DNA of 64,000 nt. It comes from Chitinophaga niabensis (GTDB taxonomy: Bacteria; Bacteroidota; Bacteroidia; Chitinophagales; Chitinophagaceae). The notes beneath the pieces are model-generated. The model ran no database searches, was not told where the DNA came from, and saw nothing but the letters and a program-made list of their open reading frames with translations. The stretch spans positions 434,001 to 498,000 of the forward strand of contig JAFIGY010000012.1 in the NCBI GenBank assembly GCA_017849435.1. Direction: 5' to 3'. Shown here piece by piece: positions 18,076 through 26,007 of the stretch; position 1 is the stretch's first letter; every line of letters starts with the position of its first letter. The position numbers were made by a program, and so were the translations under genes.

Positions 18076-18831
18076 ATGCTTAAGAAAACCGTTCTTTTTT
18101 TCTTCGCCTGTCTGGCTGCATATTCCCTCCGGGCACAAACAGTGGATGAAATGGTAGCCCAGGCGCAATCCCTCGAAAAACAAATGAAGGAAGGCGAAGC
18201 CTTGCAGAAATACCGTGAAGTATTACAGGCTTCACCCGGGCATGTATACGCCCTCAACCAGGCGAGCCTGCTGTGCTCGCGGGAAGGCGCCCGCCAGAAG
18301 GACAGGACCGCGCGCCAGGAATTTTTCAACAACGCCAAAGTGTATGCTTTCGAAGCATTGAAGGTGGAACCGGAGAATGCAGAATCCAACTACGCGATGG
18401 CCATAGCCTGGGCACGTCTCGGGCAGATCTCGGGAGCGAAGGAAAAAGTAGCGGCGGCCAAAGAAAGTAAAAAGTATGTGGACCTTGCCATCAAATTCAA
18501 GCCGGATTATGCGGAAGCCTATCATGTACTGGGCAAGTGGAACTACGATCTGGCCAACCTCAGCACAATAGAAAAGGCAGCGGCCAGGGTGCTTTTCGGT
18601 GGGGTGCCTCCCGGCAATATCAATGATGCGATCACCAACTACGAGAAATGTCGGCAGCTGAAACCCTCTTACATCCTGGACTATTACGATCTTGCAAAAG
18701 CCTATAAACAGAATAACCAGGAAACCCTCGCCCTGGAAGTCCTCAATAAAGTATTGAAACTCCGCCCCATCTACCAGGACGATCCCGGGTACAAAGCAGA
18801 TTGTAAAAAGATGATCGAGGAAATGCAGTAA
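18076..18831 (+). CDS. Exported tetratricopeptide-repeat protein
   Basis: A 251-residue protein with a signal peptide (MLKKTVLFFFACLAAYSLRAQ). The rest is helical with TPR-like units, for example ALQKYREVLQASPGHVYALNQASLL, ALKVEPENAESNYAMAIAWARLG and ALEVLNKVLKLRPIYQDDPGYKAD. TPR proteins act as binding scaffolds; the partner is unknown. It probably faces the periplasm. It ends at an AATT-rich repeat and converges with the MATE gene. Confidence 0.8.
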   Translation: MLKKTVLFFFACLAAYSLRAQTVDEMVAQAQSLEKQMKEGEALQKYREVLQASPGHVYALNQASLLCSREGARQKDRTARQEFFNNAKVYAFEALKVEPENAESNYAMAIAWARLGQISGAKEKVAAAKESKKYVDLAIKFKPDYAEAYHVLGKWNYDLANLSTIEKAAARVLFGGVPPGNINDAITNYEKCRQLKPSYILDYYDLAKAYKQNNQETLALEVLNKVLKLRPIYQDDPGYKADCKKMIEEMQ

Positions 18832-18855
18832 TCAATTGTCAATTATCAATTAATC
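18831..18855. repeat. AATT-rich repeat between the TPR and MATE genes
   Basis: CAATTGTCAATTATCAATTA, a relative of the AATTCGTAATT family, overlaps the end of both convergent genes. On the minus strand it supplies the last codons and the TGA stop of the MATE gene. Confidence 0.5.
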
Positions 18856-20180
18856 ACCTTCCCCATCCACTTCCTGCTCCGCAGATAGGTGCCCGCCATC
18901 AACAACATGAGAATCCAGTACACAAACTCGGAGCCCCAGGCCCAGTGCAGCGGACTCCGCCAGCGTTCGATCACAATGGTGCAGTAAACCATGTAAACGG
19001 TAACCGCCGCAAATTCAATCAGAAGGTTCACTCGTGTATTGCCCGTACCGGTCACACCGTTGAACACCACTGCCGCCACGGAAGACAGCAGGGTGACGAG
19101 CGTGCAGACCCGGATGGAAGGCAGCGCTTCCGTAATCATGGCGGTATCTGTAGTGTAAATGCGCAGCAGTTGATAGGGGAAAAGATTGATCAGCAGCGAC
19201 ACGCCCATTGCGCAGACGATCGCGAAACCGGCAATCTTCTTTACAATGGGAATCACGTCTGTTTCACGTCCCTGCCCGATCAGGTTGCTGACCATGGTAT
19301 TGCAGGTGGAAGCCAGCGCCCAGGTGAAAATACCGAACAGCCCGAAGATGCTCCGCATCATATTGGAAATGGCCAGCTGCCGCTGCCCGAGATGTTCGAT
19401 ATAAATGAAGAACACCAGCCAGCTGCCGATACTGAAAAGGTATTGTACCACCAGCGGTGCGGAGATGGTCAGGATGTTGCGGATAGATGCCCAATCCGGC
19501 CGGAAACGCCTGAACAGGCTGAATTTTGCAGGAAATCCCAACCCGAACAACATCCCATATGCCACTATAAGCCCTACCCCCTCGGCAATGATGGACGCAT
19601 AGGCCGCACCATTCAACCCAAGCGCGGGAAGCCCGGCTTTGCCGAAGATCAGGCAGTAGTCCAACGCTATATTTGTCGCTTCCTGGAAGAGGGAAGTGAT
19701 GGCCAGCAGCCGCGTACGCCCGGTGCCGATGTACAGCGCATTACACAGCCCCATGATCATCAGGAACGGAAGTCCCCAGATACGGATACGGGTAAACGAA
19801 GTTGCCGCATCCCGGATATGCGGATCATGCAGGGTTTTCGCGAAGAAATAAGGCGCCAGTGCATAAGTGAGTAAAACAGCGCTGGCAGAAAAGGCTAACG
19901 ACAGGAAAAATCCGTTGGAGAAATACCGCCCGATCCCTTCATAGTTCAATTCTCCGGCCCGCCGTGCGAAAAGCACCTGCAGTCCGTTATTCAATCCATA
20001 AGAGATCATGTACATCACCAGGTAATAAATACCGGCAATGCCGTTAACGGCAAAAGGGAACTCTCCCAGATGTCCAAGAAAAGCCGCATTGGTCATGTGA
20101 TTGATCTGGGGAAGGATAAGCGCGAGGCAAATGGGCCCCGCAATGGCAATCACCTGTTTATTAGATAAATTTACTTGCAT
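18846..20180 (-). CDS. MATE-family multidrug/cation antiporter
   Basis: A 444-residue inner-membrane protein starting at the ATG at 20180 (MQVNLSNKQVIAIAGPICLALILPQINHMTNAAFLGHLG). The N-terminal segment with P-Q-I-N-H-M-T-N-A-A-F-L-G matches MatE domain starts, and about twelve membrane segments follow in two halves, with the second half starting near ILTISAPLVVQYLFSIGSWLVFFIYIEHLG. These pumps expel drugs or metabolites using Na+ or H+ gradients; substrate unknown. The frame is open upstream of 20180, but the extension is basic and not family-like. Its final codons and stop lie in an intergenic repeat. Confidence 0.9.
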   Translation of the reverse strand: MQVNLSNKQVIAIAGPICLALILPQINHMTNAAFLGHLGEFPFAVNGIAGIYYLVMYMISYGLNNGLQVLFARRAGELNYEGIGRYFSNGFFLSLAFSASAVLLTYALAPYFFAKTLHDPHIRDAATSFTRIRIWGLPFLMIMGLCNALYIGTGRTRLLAITSLFQEATNIALDYCLIFGKAGLPALGLNGAAYASIIAEGVGLIVAYGMLFGLGFPAKFSLFRRFRPDWASIRNILTISAPLVVQYLFSIGSWLVFFIYIEHLGQRQLAISNMMRSIFGLFGIFTWALASTCNTMVSNLIGQGRETDVIPIVKKIAGFAIVCAMGVSLLINLFPYQLLRIYTTDTAMITEALPSIRVCTLVTLLSSVAAVVFNGVTGTGNTRVNLLIEFAAVTVYMVYCTIVIERWRSPLHWAWGSEFVYWILMLLMAGTYLRSRKWMGKVIN

Positions 20181-20267
20181 GGTACAGTGCGTAAAAATAC
20201 ACCCTTTCCGGATACGCCGCGCTTTCACCAATTTTGATTATTATTGTGCCTTACAATACTGAAATGC

Positions 20268-21143
20268 ATGCCCGTGGCTTATACGATACAACCGACTTAT
20301 GCGATAGATGACGCCACTTTGCTGGAAACGGACCTGACTACCTGCACCCTGCTGGTGCTGATAGGTGGCGGAACCTTCAGTTATGCCGTGCTGGCGCCTG
20401 CTACCCGCAAATTCCTCGCCCTGAAAAGCTATAGCTACCAGCCGAAAACCTTAGCCGTAGCAGATCTGGAGATGATCGAACATATCTTTGATGCGGATAA
20501 ACTGCTCTTTACCGCTTTCAAAGAAGTGTTGCTGGCATTTGAATCGGCCGATAACACACTGGTTCCGGAGGCACTCTTCCGCTCACAGCTGAAAAAGGAC
20601 TACCTCCACCTGGCACACCAGGAAAAGATACAGGAAGCGGTGCTGGCAGACAATCTCCCCGATCTCGGCATAGTGAACGTCTTCGCTACAGACAAAGATA
20701 TTCTCGGTTTCCTGCGTAAGGAGTTTGCGTCCGACCGCGTAGTGCATGCACATTCGGCGCTGCTCAAGGCGTACCAGACGGATCAGGACATCTTCTTCTC
20801 CGATGGCGTGGTGTTTATCGAGATACATGCACAACAATTCACGATGACCATCTACACCGCAGGCAACCTGTTGATGCAGCAGCAATTCATCTACCGTAGC
20901 GGTCTGGATATTGTATATTATATCGTCAATTCCCTGCGCCAGCTGGAACTCAGCGAACAGCAGGCGAAGATCAGGCTGGGTGGAGCGCTCACGCAGGATT
21001 CGCAGGTCTACCAGGAGTTGTACCGGTTCCTGCCGCGGCTGGACTGGGTGCAGAAGCCGGAAGGCTTCCAGTATATTCCAAGGATGAACGACATTCCTGC
21101 GCATCATTTCCATAATCTCTATGCACTCGCCTTATGCGTATAA
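20268..21143 (+). CDS. DUF3822 family protein
   Basis: A 291-residue cytoplasmic protein; the ATG at 20268 (MPVAYTIQPTYAIDDATLL) is chosen over the upstream TTG. The sequence has two similar beta-rich halves, the second with VVFIEIHAQQFTMTIYTAGNLLMQQQFIYRSGLDIVYYIVNSLRQL, which resembles the strand-turn-helix pattern of actin/Hsp70-like ATPases. I recall this as the Bacteroidota-restricted DUF3822, which often precedes rsmD. Here the two genes overlap by ten bases (21134-21143), implying translational coupling. Molecular function unknown. Confidence 0.72.
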   Translation: MPVAYTIQPTYAIDDATLLETDLTTCTLLVLIGGGTFSYAVLAPATRKFLALKSYSYQPKTLAVADLEMIEHIFDADKLLFTAFKEVLLAFESADNTLVPEALFRSQLKKDYLHLAHQEKIQEAVLADNLPDLGIVNVFATDKDILGFLRKEFASDRVVHAHSALLKAYQTDQDIFFSDGVVFIEIHAQQFTMTIYTAGNLLMQQQFIYRSGLDIVYYIVNSLRQLELSEQQAKIRLGGALTQDSQVYQELYRFLPRLDWVQKPEGFQYIPRMNDIPAHHFHNLYALALCV

Positions 21144-21700
21144 TCGGCGGAACAATGGGAGGGAGGCGGATCAATCCGCCGGCAGACATGCCGCATACAC
21201 GGCCCACCACAGATATTGCCAAAGGAGGGTTGTTCAATATCATCGAGAATAACCTGGATATCACATCACTGAAAACACTGGATATATTCGGGGGAACGGG
21301 CAGTATCAGCTATGAGCTGGCATCCCGTGGCGCAACGGATCAGACGATCGTGGAGAAAGATAATGCCATGGCTGATTTTATCAGCAGAACCGCGGCAACC
21401 CTCGGCATATCGCTCAAACTCGTTCGCATGGATGTGTTCCGGTTTCTGGAACAATGCGGGGAGCAGTTTGATCTCATTTTCGCGGGACCGCCCTACGCTT
21501 TAGGCGCGATCGATGATTTGCCGAAGATCATCTTTGAACGGCAGTTACTGAAACCGGAAGGATGGTTCGTGCTGGAGCATACGCCCCGCAACGACTACAA
21601 ACAGTTTAGCTATTATCGTACCGAAAGGAATTACGGTACTACCATATTTTCGATATTCATTAACCGGGAGGAGCTGAGGAAACCCTTATCCGGACATTAA
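21134..21700 (+). CDS. rsmD: 16S rRNA (guanine-N2)-methyltransferase, RsmD type
   Basis: A 188-residue protein that would methylate G966 of 16S rRNA with SAM. It begins MRIIGGTMGGRRINPP (family start R-I-I-G-G) and has TRPTTDIAKGGLFNII, matching the T-R-P-T-x-x-x-x-x-E/K-x-x-F-N family block. The SAM loop reads TLDIFGGTGSISYELASRGA. The catalytic motif, normally D/N-P-P-Y/F, reads A117-G-P-P-Y121, so the acidic residue is Gly118. It overlaps the DUF3822 gene by ten bases and is followed 11 bases later by coaD, a common gene order. Confidence 0.88.
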   Translation: MRIIGGTMGGRRINPPADMPHTRPTTDIAKGGLFNIIENNLDITSLKTLDIFGGTGSISYELASRGATDQTIVEKDNAMADFISRTAATLGISLKLVRMDVFRFLEQCGEQFDLIFAGPPYALGAIDDLPKIIFERQLLKPEGWFVLEHTPRNDYKQFSYYRTERNYGTTIFSIFINREELRKPLSGH

Positions 21701-21711
21701 TACCTTATCTC

Positions 21712-22191
21712 ATGCAACGTATCTGCCTGTTTCCCGGTACTTTTGATCCCGTTACGCTTGGTCATACCGATATTATCGACCGGGCTCTGCCGCTTTTTGA
21801 CGAACTCGTGATCGGCATCGGCATCAATTCCGGCAAAGTGCCTATGTTCAGCATCGAACAACGGGTGAGCTGGATCCAGGAAATTTATCATCATGAACCG
21901 AGGATCAAGGTGGCATCCTATGAAGGACTTACTGTCAATTTCTGCAAACAGATCAATGCCCGCTTCATTTTACGCGGTATCCGCTATGTGAGCGATTTTG
22001 AATATGAAAAGGCGATTGCCGATATTAACCGGAAGATGGAACATGAAGTGGAAACGATCTTCCTGACCTGTTCTCCGGAATTCTCCACCATCGCATCCAC
22101 GCTCGTCCGTGATGTGATCCGGAATGGAGGAGACGCTGCGCAATTCCTGCCGGAGCCGGTGGCGAAAGATGTTAAGGCGATAAAAGTCTAG
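21712..22191 (+). CDS. coaD: Pantetheine-phosphate adenylyltransferase
   Basis: A 159-residue enzyme for the fourth step of coenzyme A synthesis, joining ATP and 4'-phosphopantetheine to give dephospho-CoA. The nucleotidyltransferase signature is clear in FPGTFDPVTLGHTDIIDRAL (GxFDPxTxGH), followed by RFILRGIRYVSDFEYEKAIADINRKM and the TIASTLVRDVI segment. Length is typical. It follows rsmD by 11 bases and precedes the thioesterase gene by 23 bases on the same strand. Confidence 0.96.
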   Translation: MQRICLFPGTFDPVTLGHTDIIDRALPLFDELVIGIGINSGKVPMFSIEQRVSWIQEIYHHEPRIKVASYEGLTVNFCKQINARFILRGIRYVSDFEYEKAIADINRKMEHEVETIFLTCSPEFSTIASTLVRDVIRNGGDAAQFLPEPVAKDVKAIKV

Positions 22192-22214
22192 AAGGAAAAA
22201 TAAATCGATAGTTC

Positions 22215-22652
22215 ATGAAACCAATCTGGTTCTCCCTGGATATTTCGTTGGATCAGCTCAACGAAGACGGACAAAATACGATGGGTGCTTACCTCGGTAT
22301 GGAGTTTACAGAGATCGGCCCGGATTATCTGCGTGCCATGATGCCGGTAGATCATCGTACGGTGCAGCCTTACCGCCTGTTGCATGGCGGTGCATCGGCC
22401 GCCCTGGCGGAAACAGTGGGCAGTGTGGCATCCGCGCTCATCATCGATCAGGAGAAATTCATCTGCGTGGGGCTGGAGATCAATGCCAATCATGTTCGCG
22501 GTGTGCGGGAAGGATATGTGCACGCCGTGGCAAAACCCTTGCACATCGGCAGCACTACACATGTGTGGGACATCCGCATCACGGATGATCATCATAAACT
22601 TGTCTGTGTAAGCCGCCTTACCGTCGCGATCCTCCCTAAGCGTTCTGCCTGA
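22215..22652 (+). CDS. Hotdog-fold thioesterase (PaaI/DUF4442-like)
   Basis: A 145-residue protein with the hotdog thioesterase core: LLHGGASAALAETVGSVASAL (the HGG-x-x-x-x-L-A-E helix of the PaaI/menaquinone-thioesterase group) and VGLEINANHVRGVREGYVHAVAKPLHIG. The glutamate in LAETVGS is the likely catalytic base. Relatives cleave aryl-CoA or 1,4-dihydroxy-2-naphthoyl-CoA; the true substrate is not shown by sequence. It lies 23 bases after coaD and overlaps the end of the convergent methyltransferase gene by 17 bases. Confidence 0.88.
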   Translation: MKPIWFSLDISLDQLNEDGQNTMGAYLGMEFTEIGPDYLRAMMPVDHRTVQPYRLLHGGASAALAETVGSVASALIIDQEKFICVGLEINANHVRGVREGYVHAVAKPLHIGSTTHVWDIRITDDHHKLVCVSRLTVAILPKRSA

Positions 22653-23364
22653 CGGCCACCAGGTAATGCATCCGGGCGATCACTTCGTGATCCTGCACGG
22701 TAAATCCTGCTGCCGTCAACATGATCTTCACCTGTTCAATACCCAGCCGCAGTTTCTGGTAACTGCTGACTTTCTGTATCCATTGTCCGTTCACTTTTTC
22801 CTGCAACAGATCAAACACCCGCACGAATCCCGGAAAGTACTCCAGGAAACAGGTATGTATCCGTTCGTCATCCGCTCTGACAGGAATGAAACGTTCGTCA
22901 TGTTTCAGTTCCGGGGTAAGATCGCGGAAAGACAATACCAGTTTGCCTCCTGACGAAAGCATTTGCTGCCATTCCCGAAAAAGCGAAGCGATCTGTTCTG
23001 CACTGTCCAGATGCGTGAGTGTGTCTCCCATGCAAACGATGAGTTCGGCCGGCATGGTATACTGGGCAGTATGGGTGAGATTGGCGAGGATCGTGCGAAC
23101 GGGCATGCCTTTCACTCTGGCATTTAGTTCGGATAACAGGTGCTGGTTAAAGTCCACAGCGTAAACAGTAAAGCCGAGCCTGGCCAGTGAAACAGTCTGC
23201 AAACCATGCCCTGCGCCCAGATCAATTGCCACGGCATTTCCGGAAGGGATGACCTCCTTGCGCACGAAATAAGCCTCCTGTTCCTGCTGTTTAACGTCAA
23301 AGTTGCCGGTCATCCAGGCATAGAAAGCAGCCAGGTGATTGTCGTAATGGGATTGTACACTCAT
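22636..23364 (-). CDS. Class I SAM-dependent methyltransferase
   Basis: A 242-residue protein with the Rossmann SAM-binding motif AIDLGAGHGLQTVSLARLGFTVYAVDF (motif I plus the acidic end of strand 2) and a later ELIVCMGDTLTHL segment (motif IV region). The substrate is not evident. It starts three bases after the NUDIX gene's stop on the same strand, so the two are surely co-transcribed. Confidence 0.85.
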   Translation of the reverse strand: MSVQSHYDNHLAAFYAWMTGNFDVKQQEQEAYFVRKEVIPSGNAVAIDLGAGHGLQTVSLARLGFTVYAVDFNQHLLSELNARVKGMPVRTILANLTHTAQYTMPAELIVCMGDTLTHLDSAEQIASLFREWQQMLSSGGKLVLSFRDLTPELKHDERFIPVRADDERIHTCFLEYFPGFVRVFDLLQEKVNGQWIQKVSSYQKLRLGIEQVKIMLTAAGFTVQDHEVIARMHYLVAVRQNA

Positions 23365-23367
23365 ATA

Positions 23368-23991
23368 TTATAAAGTATAACCTGCCTTGAGAACCACATC
23401 CGCGATATTCTGATAGGAATACTGCATGTATTTGCCAAGATTTTCAGGACGGATCCACTGAATATCCAGGATATCCTCTTCGATCTGCGGTACCGTCAGT
23501 TCGTTGCCGGTGAAGAACATCCGGTACCAATGGCTGTGTTTGAGGATCTTTTTCCCTTTCAGGGGATAGTAATGCCAGGTTTCGGTGAGCTTATGGCTCA
23601 GGGAAACTGCGTGTAATCCTGTTTCTTCCTGTACTTCCCGCAGGGCGCAGGCTTCCAGCGTTTCGCCATCGTCCAGCTTGCCTTTGGGCAGGTCCCACTT
23701 GCCACGGCGGAACATCAGCAATACTTCTCCGTGCGGGTTGGTGACCAGTCCGCCCGCCGCTTCATATATCGTAAAATGCGTCTTTACCTGCTCAAAAAGC
23801 GCTGCCGGATCAGGGTGGCGGAATATCGCCACAGGTAATTGCTGCTTGTCCAAAAGAGCAATGGTCTGTTCTATTTCTTCATCGTCAGGGGTAATCAGCG
23901 TGGCAGCGTCATCATAAGCTGTATTCACCGCGGTGTGCATGCCTGCTATCACGAGCGGCTTTTCATTGATGTATATATTAATGGGTTCCAT
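23368..23991 (-). CDS. NUDIX hydrolase
   Basis: A 207-residue protein whose central part carries a full NUDIX box, GKLDDGETLEACALREVQEE followed by TGL, matching G-x5-E-x7-REU-x-EE-x-GU. About 70 residues precede the NUDIX domain and hold a possible regulatory fold (INIYINEKPLVIAG). Substrates could be dinucleotide polyphosphates or damaged nucleotides; not decidable here. The ATG at 23991 lies five bases from a -7 box, suggesting a leaderless mRNA. Divergent from pyrE. Confidence 0.9.
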   Translation of the reverse strand: MEPINIYINEKPLVIAGMHTAVNTAYDDAATLITPDDEEIEQTIALLDKQQLPVAIFRHPDPAALFEQVKTHFTIYEAAGGLVTNPHGEVLLMFRRGKWDLPKGKLDDGETLEACALREVQEETGLHAVSLSHKLTETWHYYPLKGKKILKHSHWYRMFFTGNELTVPQIEEDILDIQWIRPENLGKYMQYSYQNIADVVLKAGYTL

Positions 23992-23995
23992 CCTG

Positions 23996-24003
23996 CAAAA
24001 ATA
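23996..24003 (-). promoter_or_regulatory. -7 box for the NUDIX/methyltransferase operon
   Basis: Minus-strand TATTTTTG matches TAnnTTTG and its last base is only five bases from the NUDIX ATG at 23991, so transcription should start at or within the start codon. Confidence 0.5.
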
Positions 24004-24026
24004 ACCCTTTGCATTATTCAGATTCG

Positions 24027-24034
24027 TACTTTTG
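24027..24034 (+). promoter_or_regulatory. -7 box for pyrE
   Basis: TACTTTTG matches TAnnTTTG; the pyrE ATG at 24042 is eight bases after the final G. Together with the NUDIX box it fills a 50-base divergent promoter region. Confidence 0.6.
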
Positions 24035-24041
24035 CGCCGTT

Positions 24042-24677
24042 ATGAATAAAGTCAGCGAAAAACAGGTAGCGGAGAAACTGCTACAGATCCAGGCTGTGAA
24101 ACTCAGTCCTGCCCAGCCTTTTACCTGGGCCTCCGGCTGGAAATCCCCGATCTACTGTGATAACCGCAAAGTGTTGTCATATCCCTACATCCGCGATTAT
24201 ATCAAATCCGAGCTTTGTAACACGGTATTTGAAACCTTCCCGGATGCAGCGGTGATTGCGGGCGTTGCAACGGCAGGGATCCCTCATGGCGCCATGGTGG
24301 CCGATCAGCTCAAACTGCCTTTTATCTATGTGCGTTCCAAACCGAAGGAGCATGGGATGGGTAACCAGATAGAAGGGGTGTTACAGCCCGGTCAGCCGGT
24401 GGTAGTGGTGGAAGATCTGATCTCCACCGGTAAGAGCAGCCTGGAAGCTGTGGAGGCCATCCGTGCGGCGGGTGGAGAAGTGATTGGTATGGTATCGATC
24501 TTCAACTATGGCTTTGATGTGGCAGTGAAAGCATTTGAGAGCGCAGGCGTTCCCTTCCGCTCGCTGAGCAATTACAACGCGCTGATAGAACTGGCAGTGG
24601 AAAAAGGACAGGTTTCTGCTGCAGAGCAGGAAACACTGCAGGCCTGGCGTACCGCTCCGGATACCTGGGGAAAATAA
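24042..24677 (+). CDS. pyrE: Orotate phosphoribosyltransferase
   Basis: A 211-residue enzyme of pyrimidine synthesis that joins orotate and PRPP to give orotidine 5'-phosphate. It shows the family N-terminus with FTWASGWKSPIYCDNR, the K-P-K-E-H-G loop (RSKPKEHGMGNQIEG) and the PRPP-binding motif VVVVEDLISTGKSSLEA. The frame is open 11 codons upstream, but the ATG at 24042 gives a normal start and the -7 box at 24027-24034 lies in that extension. Confidence 0.95.
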   Translation: MNKVSEKQVAEKLLQIQAVKLSPAQPFTWASGWKSPIYCDNRKVLSYPYIRDYIKSELCNTVFETFPDAAVIAGVATAGIPHGAMVADQLKLPFIYVRSKPKEHGMGNQIEGVLQPGQPVVVVEDLISTGKSSLEAVEAIRAAGGEVIGMVSIFNYGFDVAVKAFESAGVPFRSLSNYNALIELAVEKGQVSAAEQETLQAWRTAPDTWGK

Positions 24678-24727
24678 GGATACATTCAGAGTAATTCGTA
24701 TATTGTACAGGATTAAAAAATCGTGCT

Positions 24728-25105
24728 ATGCGTATCATTCAATTCATGCTTGTGCTTTTACTTTCTGCCGGTGGCGCTATGGCGCAACAGGTGGGTAAAA
24801 ACACACTGGTGACGGCTAAAATCAAAGTGCCGACCGTTCAGTGCAATAAGTGTAAAGATGCTATCCAGCGTTATTTCCTGCGGGAAGAAGGAGTGAAATC
24901 CATGGTAGTGGATGTGAAGAAGAAAGAAGCGACGGTAAAGTATTATTCAGACCGTACCAATATCGAGAATATCAGAACGGCGATTGCCAATGTAGGATAC
25001 GATGCGGACGATGTTACTGCCAACGAGGATTCCTACAAGCGTTTGCCGAAATGCTGCCAGAAACCTGAAGATGGTGGCGGGCCTCCTCCGAAAAAGAAAA
25101 ACTAA
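24728..25105 (+). CDS. Exported heavy-metal-associated (HMA) domain protein
   Basis: A 125-residue protein with a signal peptide (MRIIQFMLVLLLSAGGAMAQ) and one HMA ferredoxin-like domain. The metal site is C39-N-K-C42 in VPTVQCNKCKDAI, followed by the usual VKSMVVDVKKKEATVKY and TAIANVGYDADD segments. A second Cys pair, C109-C110, lies in the tail, which ends in a Pro/Lys-rich stretch. This suggests a periplasmic binder of copper or a similar metal. No pump or metal regulator is next to it. A terminator follows. Confidence 0.85.
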   Translation: MRIIQFMLVLLLSAGGAMAQQVGKNTLVTAKIKVPTVQCNKCKDAIQRYFLREEGVKSMVVDVKKKEATVKYYSDRTNIENIRTAIANVGYDADDVTANEDSYKRLPKCCQKPEDGGGPPPKKKN

Positions 25106-25113
25106 GATATCCG

Positions 25114-25142
25114 AAGCCGCTCCGTACAGGAGCGGCTTTTTT
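25114..25142 (+). terminator. Terminator after the HMA gene
   Basis: AAGCCGCTCC pairs with GGAGCGGCTT across a five-base loop, followed by a T-run. It is nine bases past the stop. Confidence 0.85.
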
Positions 25143-25209
25143 GTTTATACGCAGTTCCCTGGAATAAGAACCCGCAAACGATCGCGGACCCCTTCGGAGG
25201 CAGGATAGT

Positions 25210-25665
25210 TCAGAAAAAGCTTAGCTTTTGCTTTGTTTCACATTTGATCGGGAAGGGAATGAAGATGCCTTTTTTGCCCACTTTGCAGTTCCCGGTGGCC
25301 TTGATCGTCACCTCCCTGCCGCTCACAGCGCTGAGCATATTCTTGAAAACATTGCCCATATCCACCTCCAGTTTTACGGGGAAATAGAAAGTATCCCGGG
25401 CCGGGATGTCTATAAGGGTATCCTGGAGGGAGTGACCCACTTTCCGGTCATCGAGGAAAAGATCGAATTCGGCGTCCTTCAGCCGGAGGGAAAAATTATT
25501 GGGGTTGAAATAGGCGAGCTCCATTTTCACCACACTTTTGGAAAACCCGACATCCCCCAGGTTAAAACTGGCTACCCGGAGAAACTCCAGATCTTTCATT
25601 TTTTCACAAGAACTGATCGAACCCCAGAGGAGGATCACCAGCAAACTCCATGGAAACCTTTTCAT
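25210..25665 (-). CDS. LEA type 2 (WHy-like) lipoprotein
   Basis: A 151-residue protein with signal peptide and lipid-attachment Cys20 (LLWGSISSCEK). The mature part resembles the LEA14/WHy domain: VASFNLGDVGFSKSVVKMELAYFNPNNFSLRLKDAEFDLFLDDRKVGHS, with the 'NPN' turn typical of the fold, and a regularly spaced DIPARDTFYFPVKLEVD. Role unknown; WHy proteins are linked with desiccation or envelope stress. A TAGGTTTG box lies upstream. Confidence 0.78.
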   Translation of the reverse strand: MKRFPWSLLVILLWGSISSCEKMKDLEFLRVASFNLGDVGFSKSVVKMELAYFNPNNFSLRLKDAEFDLFLDDRKVGHSLQDTLIDIPARDTFYFPVKLEVDMGNVFKNMLSAVSGREVTIKATGNCKVGKKGIFIPFPIKCETKQKLSFF

Positions 25666-25690
25666 GAATGGCGGGATTTGAAAATTTCCC

Positions 25691-25698
25691 CAAACCTA
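25691..25698 (-). promoter_or_regulatory. -7 box for the LEA-like gene
   Basis: Minus-strand TAGGTTTG matches TAnnTTTG; the start of transcription would be near 25684, about 19 bases from the ATG. Confidence 0.55.
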
Positions 25699-25825
25699 CA
25701 AAAACTCCCTCCAAATAGAAAGTTAAAGATCGATCATGGAAGGCTGGGAGCAACCCTTCTATTTGAAATTTTACTTTAAATAAAATCAGCCCAAAATCAG
25801 CCATTTTTTGAACTAATAACTTTAG

Positions 25826-25833
25826 TATTTTTG
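25826..25833 (+). promoter_or_regulatory. Possible -7 box for the WbqC-like gene
   Basis: TATTTTTG matches TAnnTTTG but lies 175 bases before the ATG at 26008, so the leader would be long. Other AT-rich sites cannot be excluded. Confidence 0.4.
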
Positions 25834-26007
25834 TTAACTTTTGTAATTCAGCTTGAAATTAGATTTTGCTAAAATTAATCGCATATTTTAATTGAATCTA
25901 TGAACTGTTATTCAATAAATTATATTGTTACAACTATAGCTTAATATTTAAATTCAGGCAGCGGAAAATGATCGATTTTAACAGGATAAACTTCAAATTG
26001 TGACTAT

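Larger units (their letters stand above)
25666..26007. other. AT-rich intergenic region with two promoters
   Basis: 342 bases between divergent genes. It contains a minus-strand -7 box at 25691-25698 and a plus-strand one at 25826-25833. I see no RNA gene or coding frame of interest. The first codons of the WbqC gene share its strong AT bias. Confidence 0.5.
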
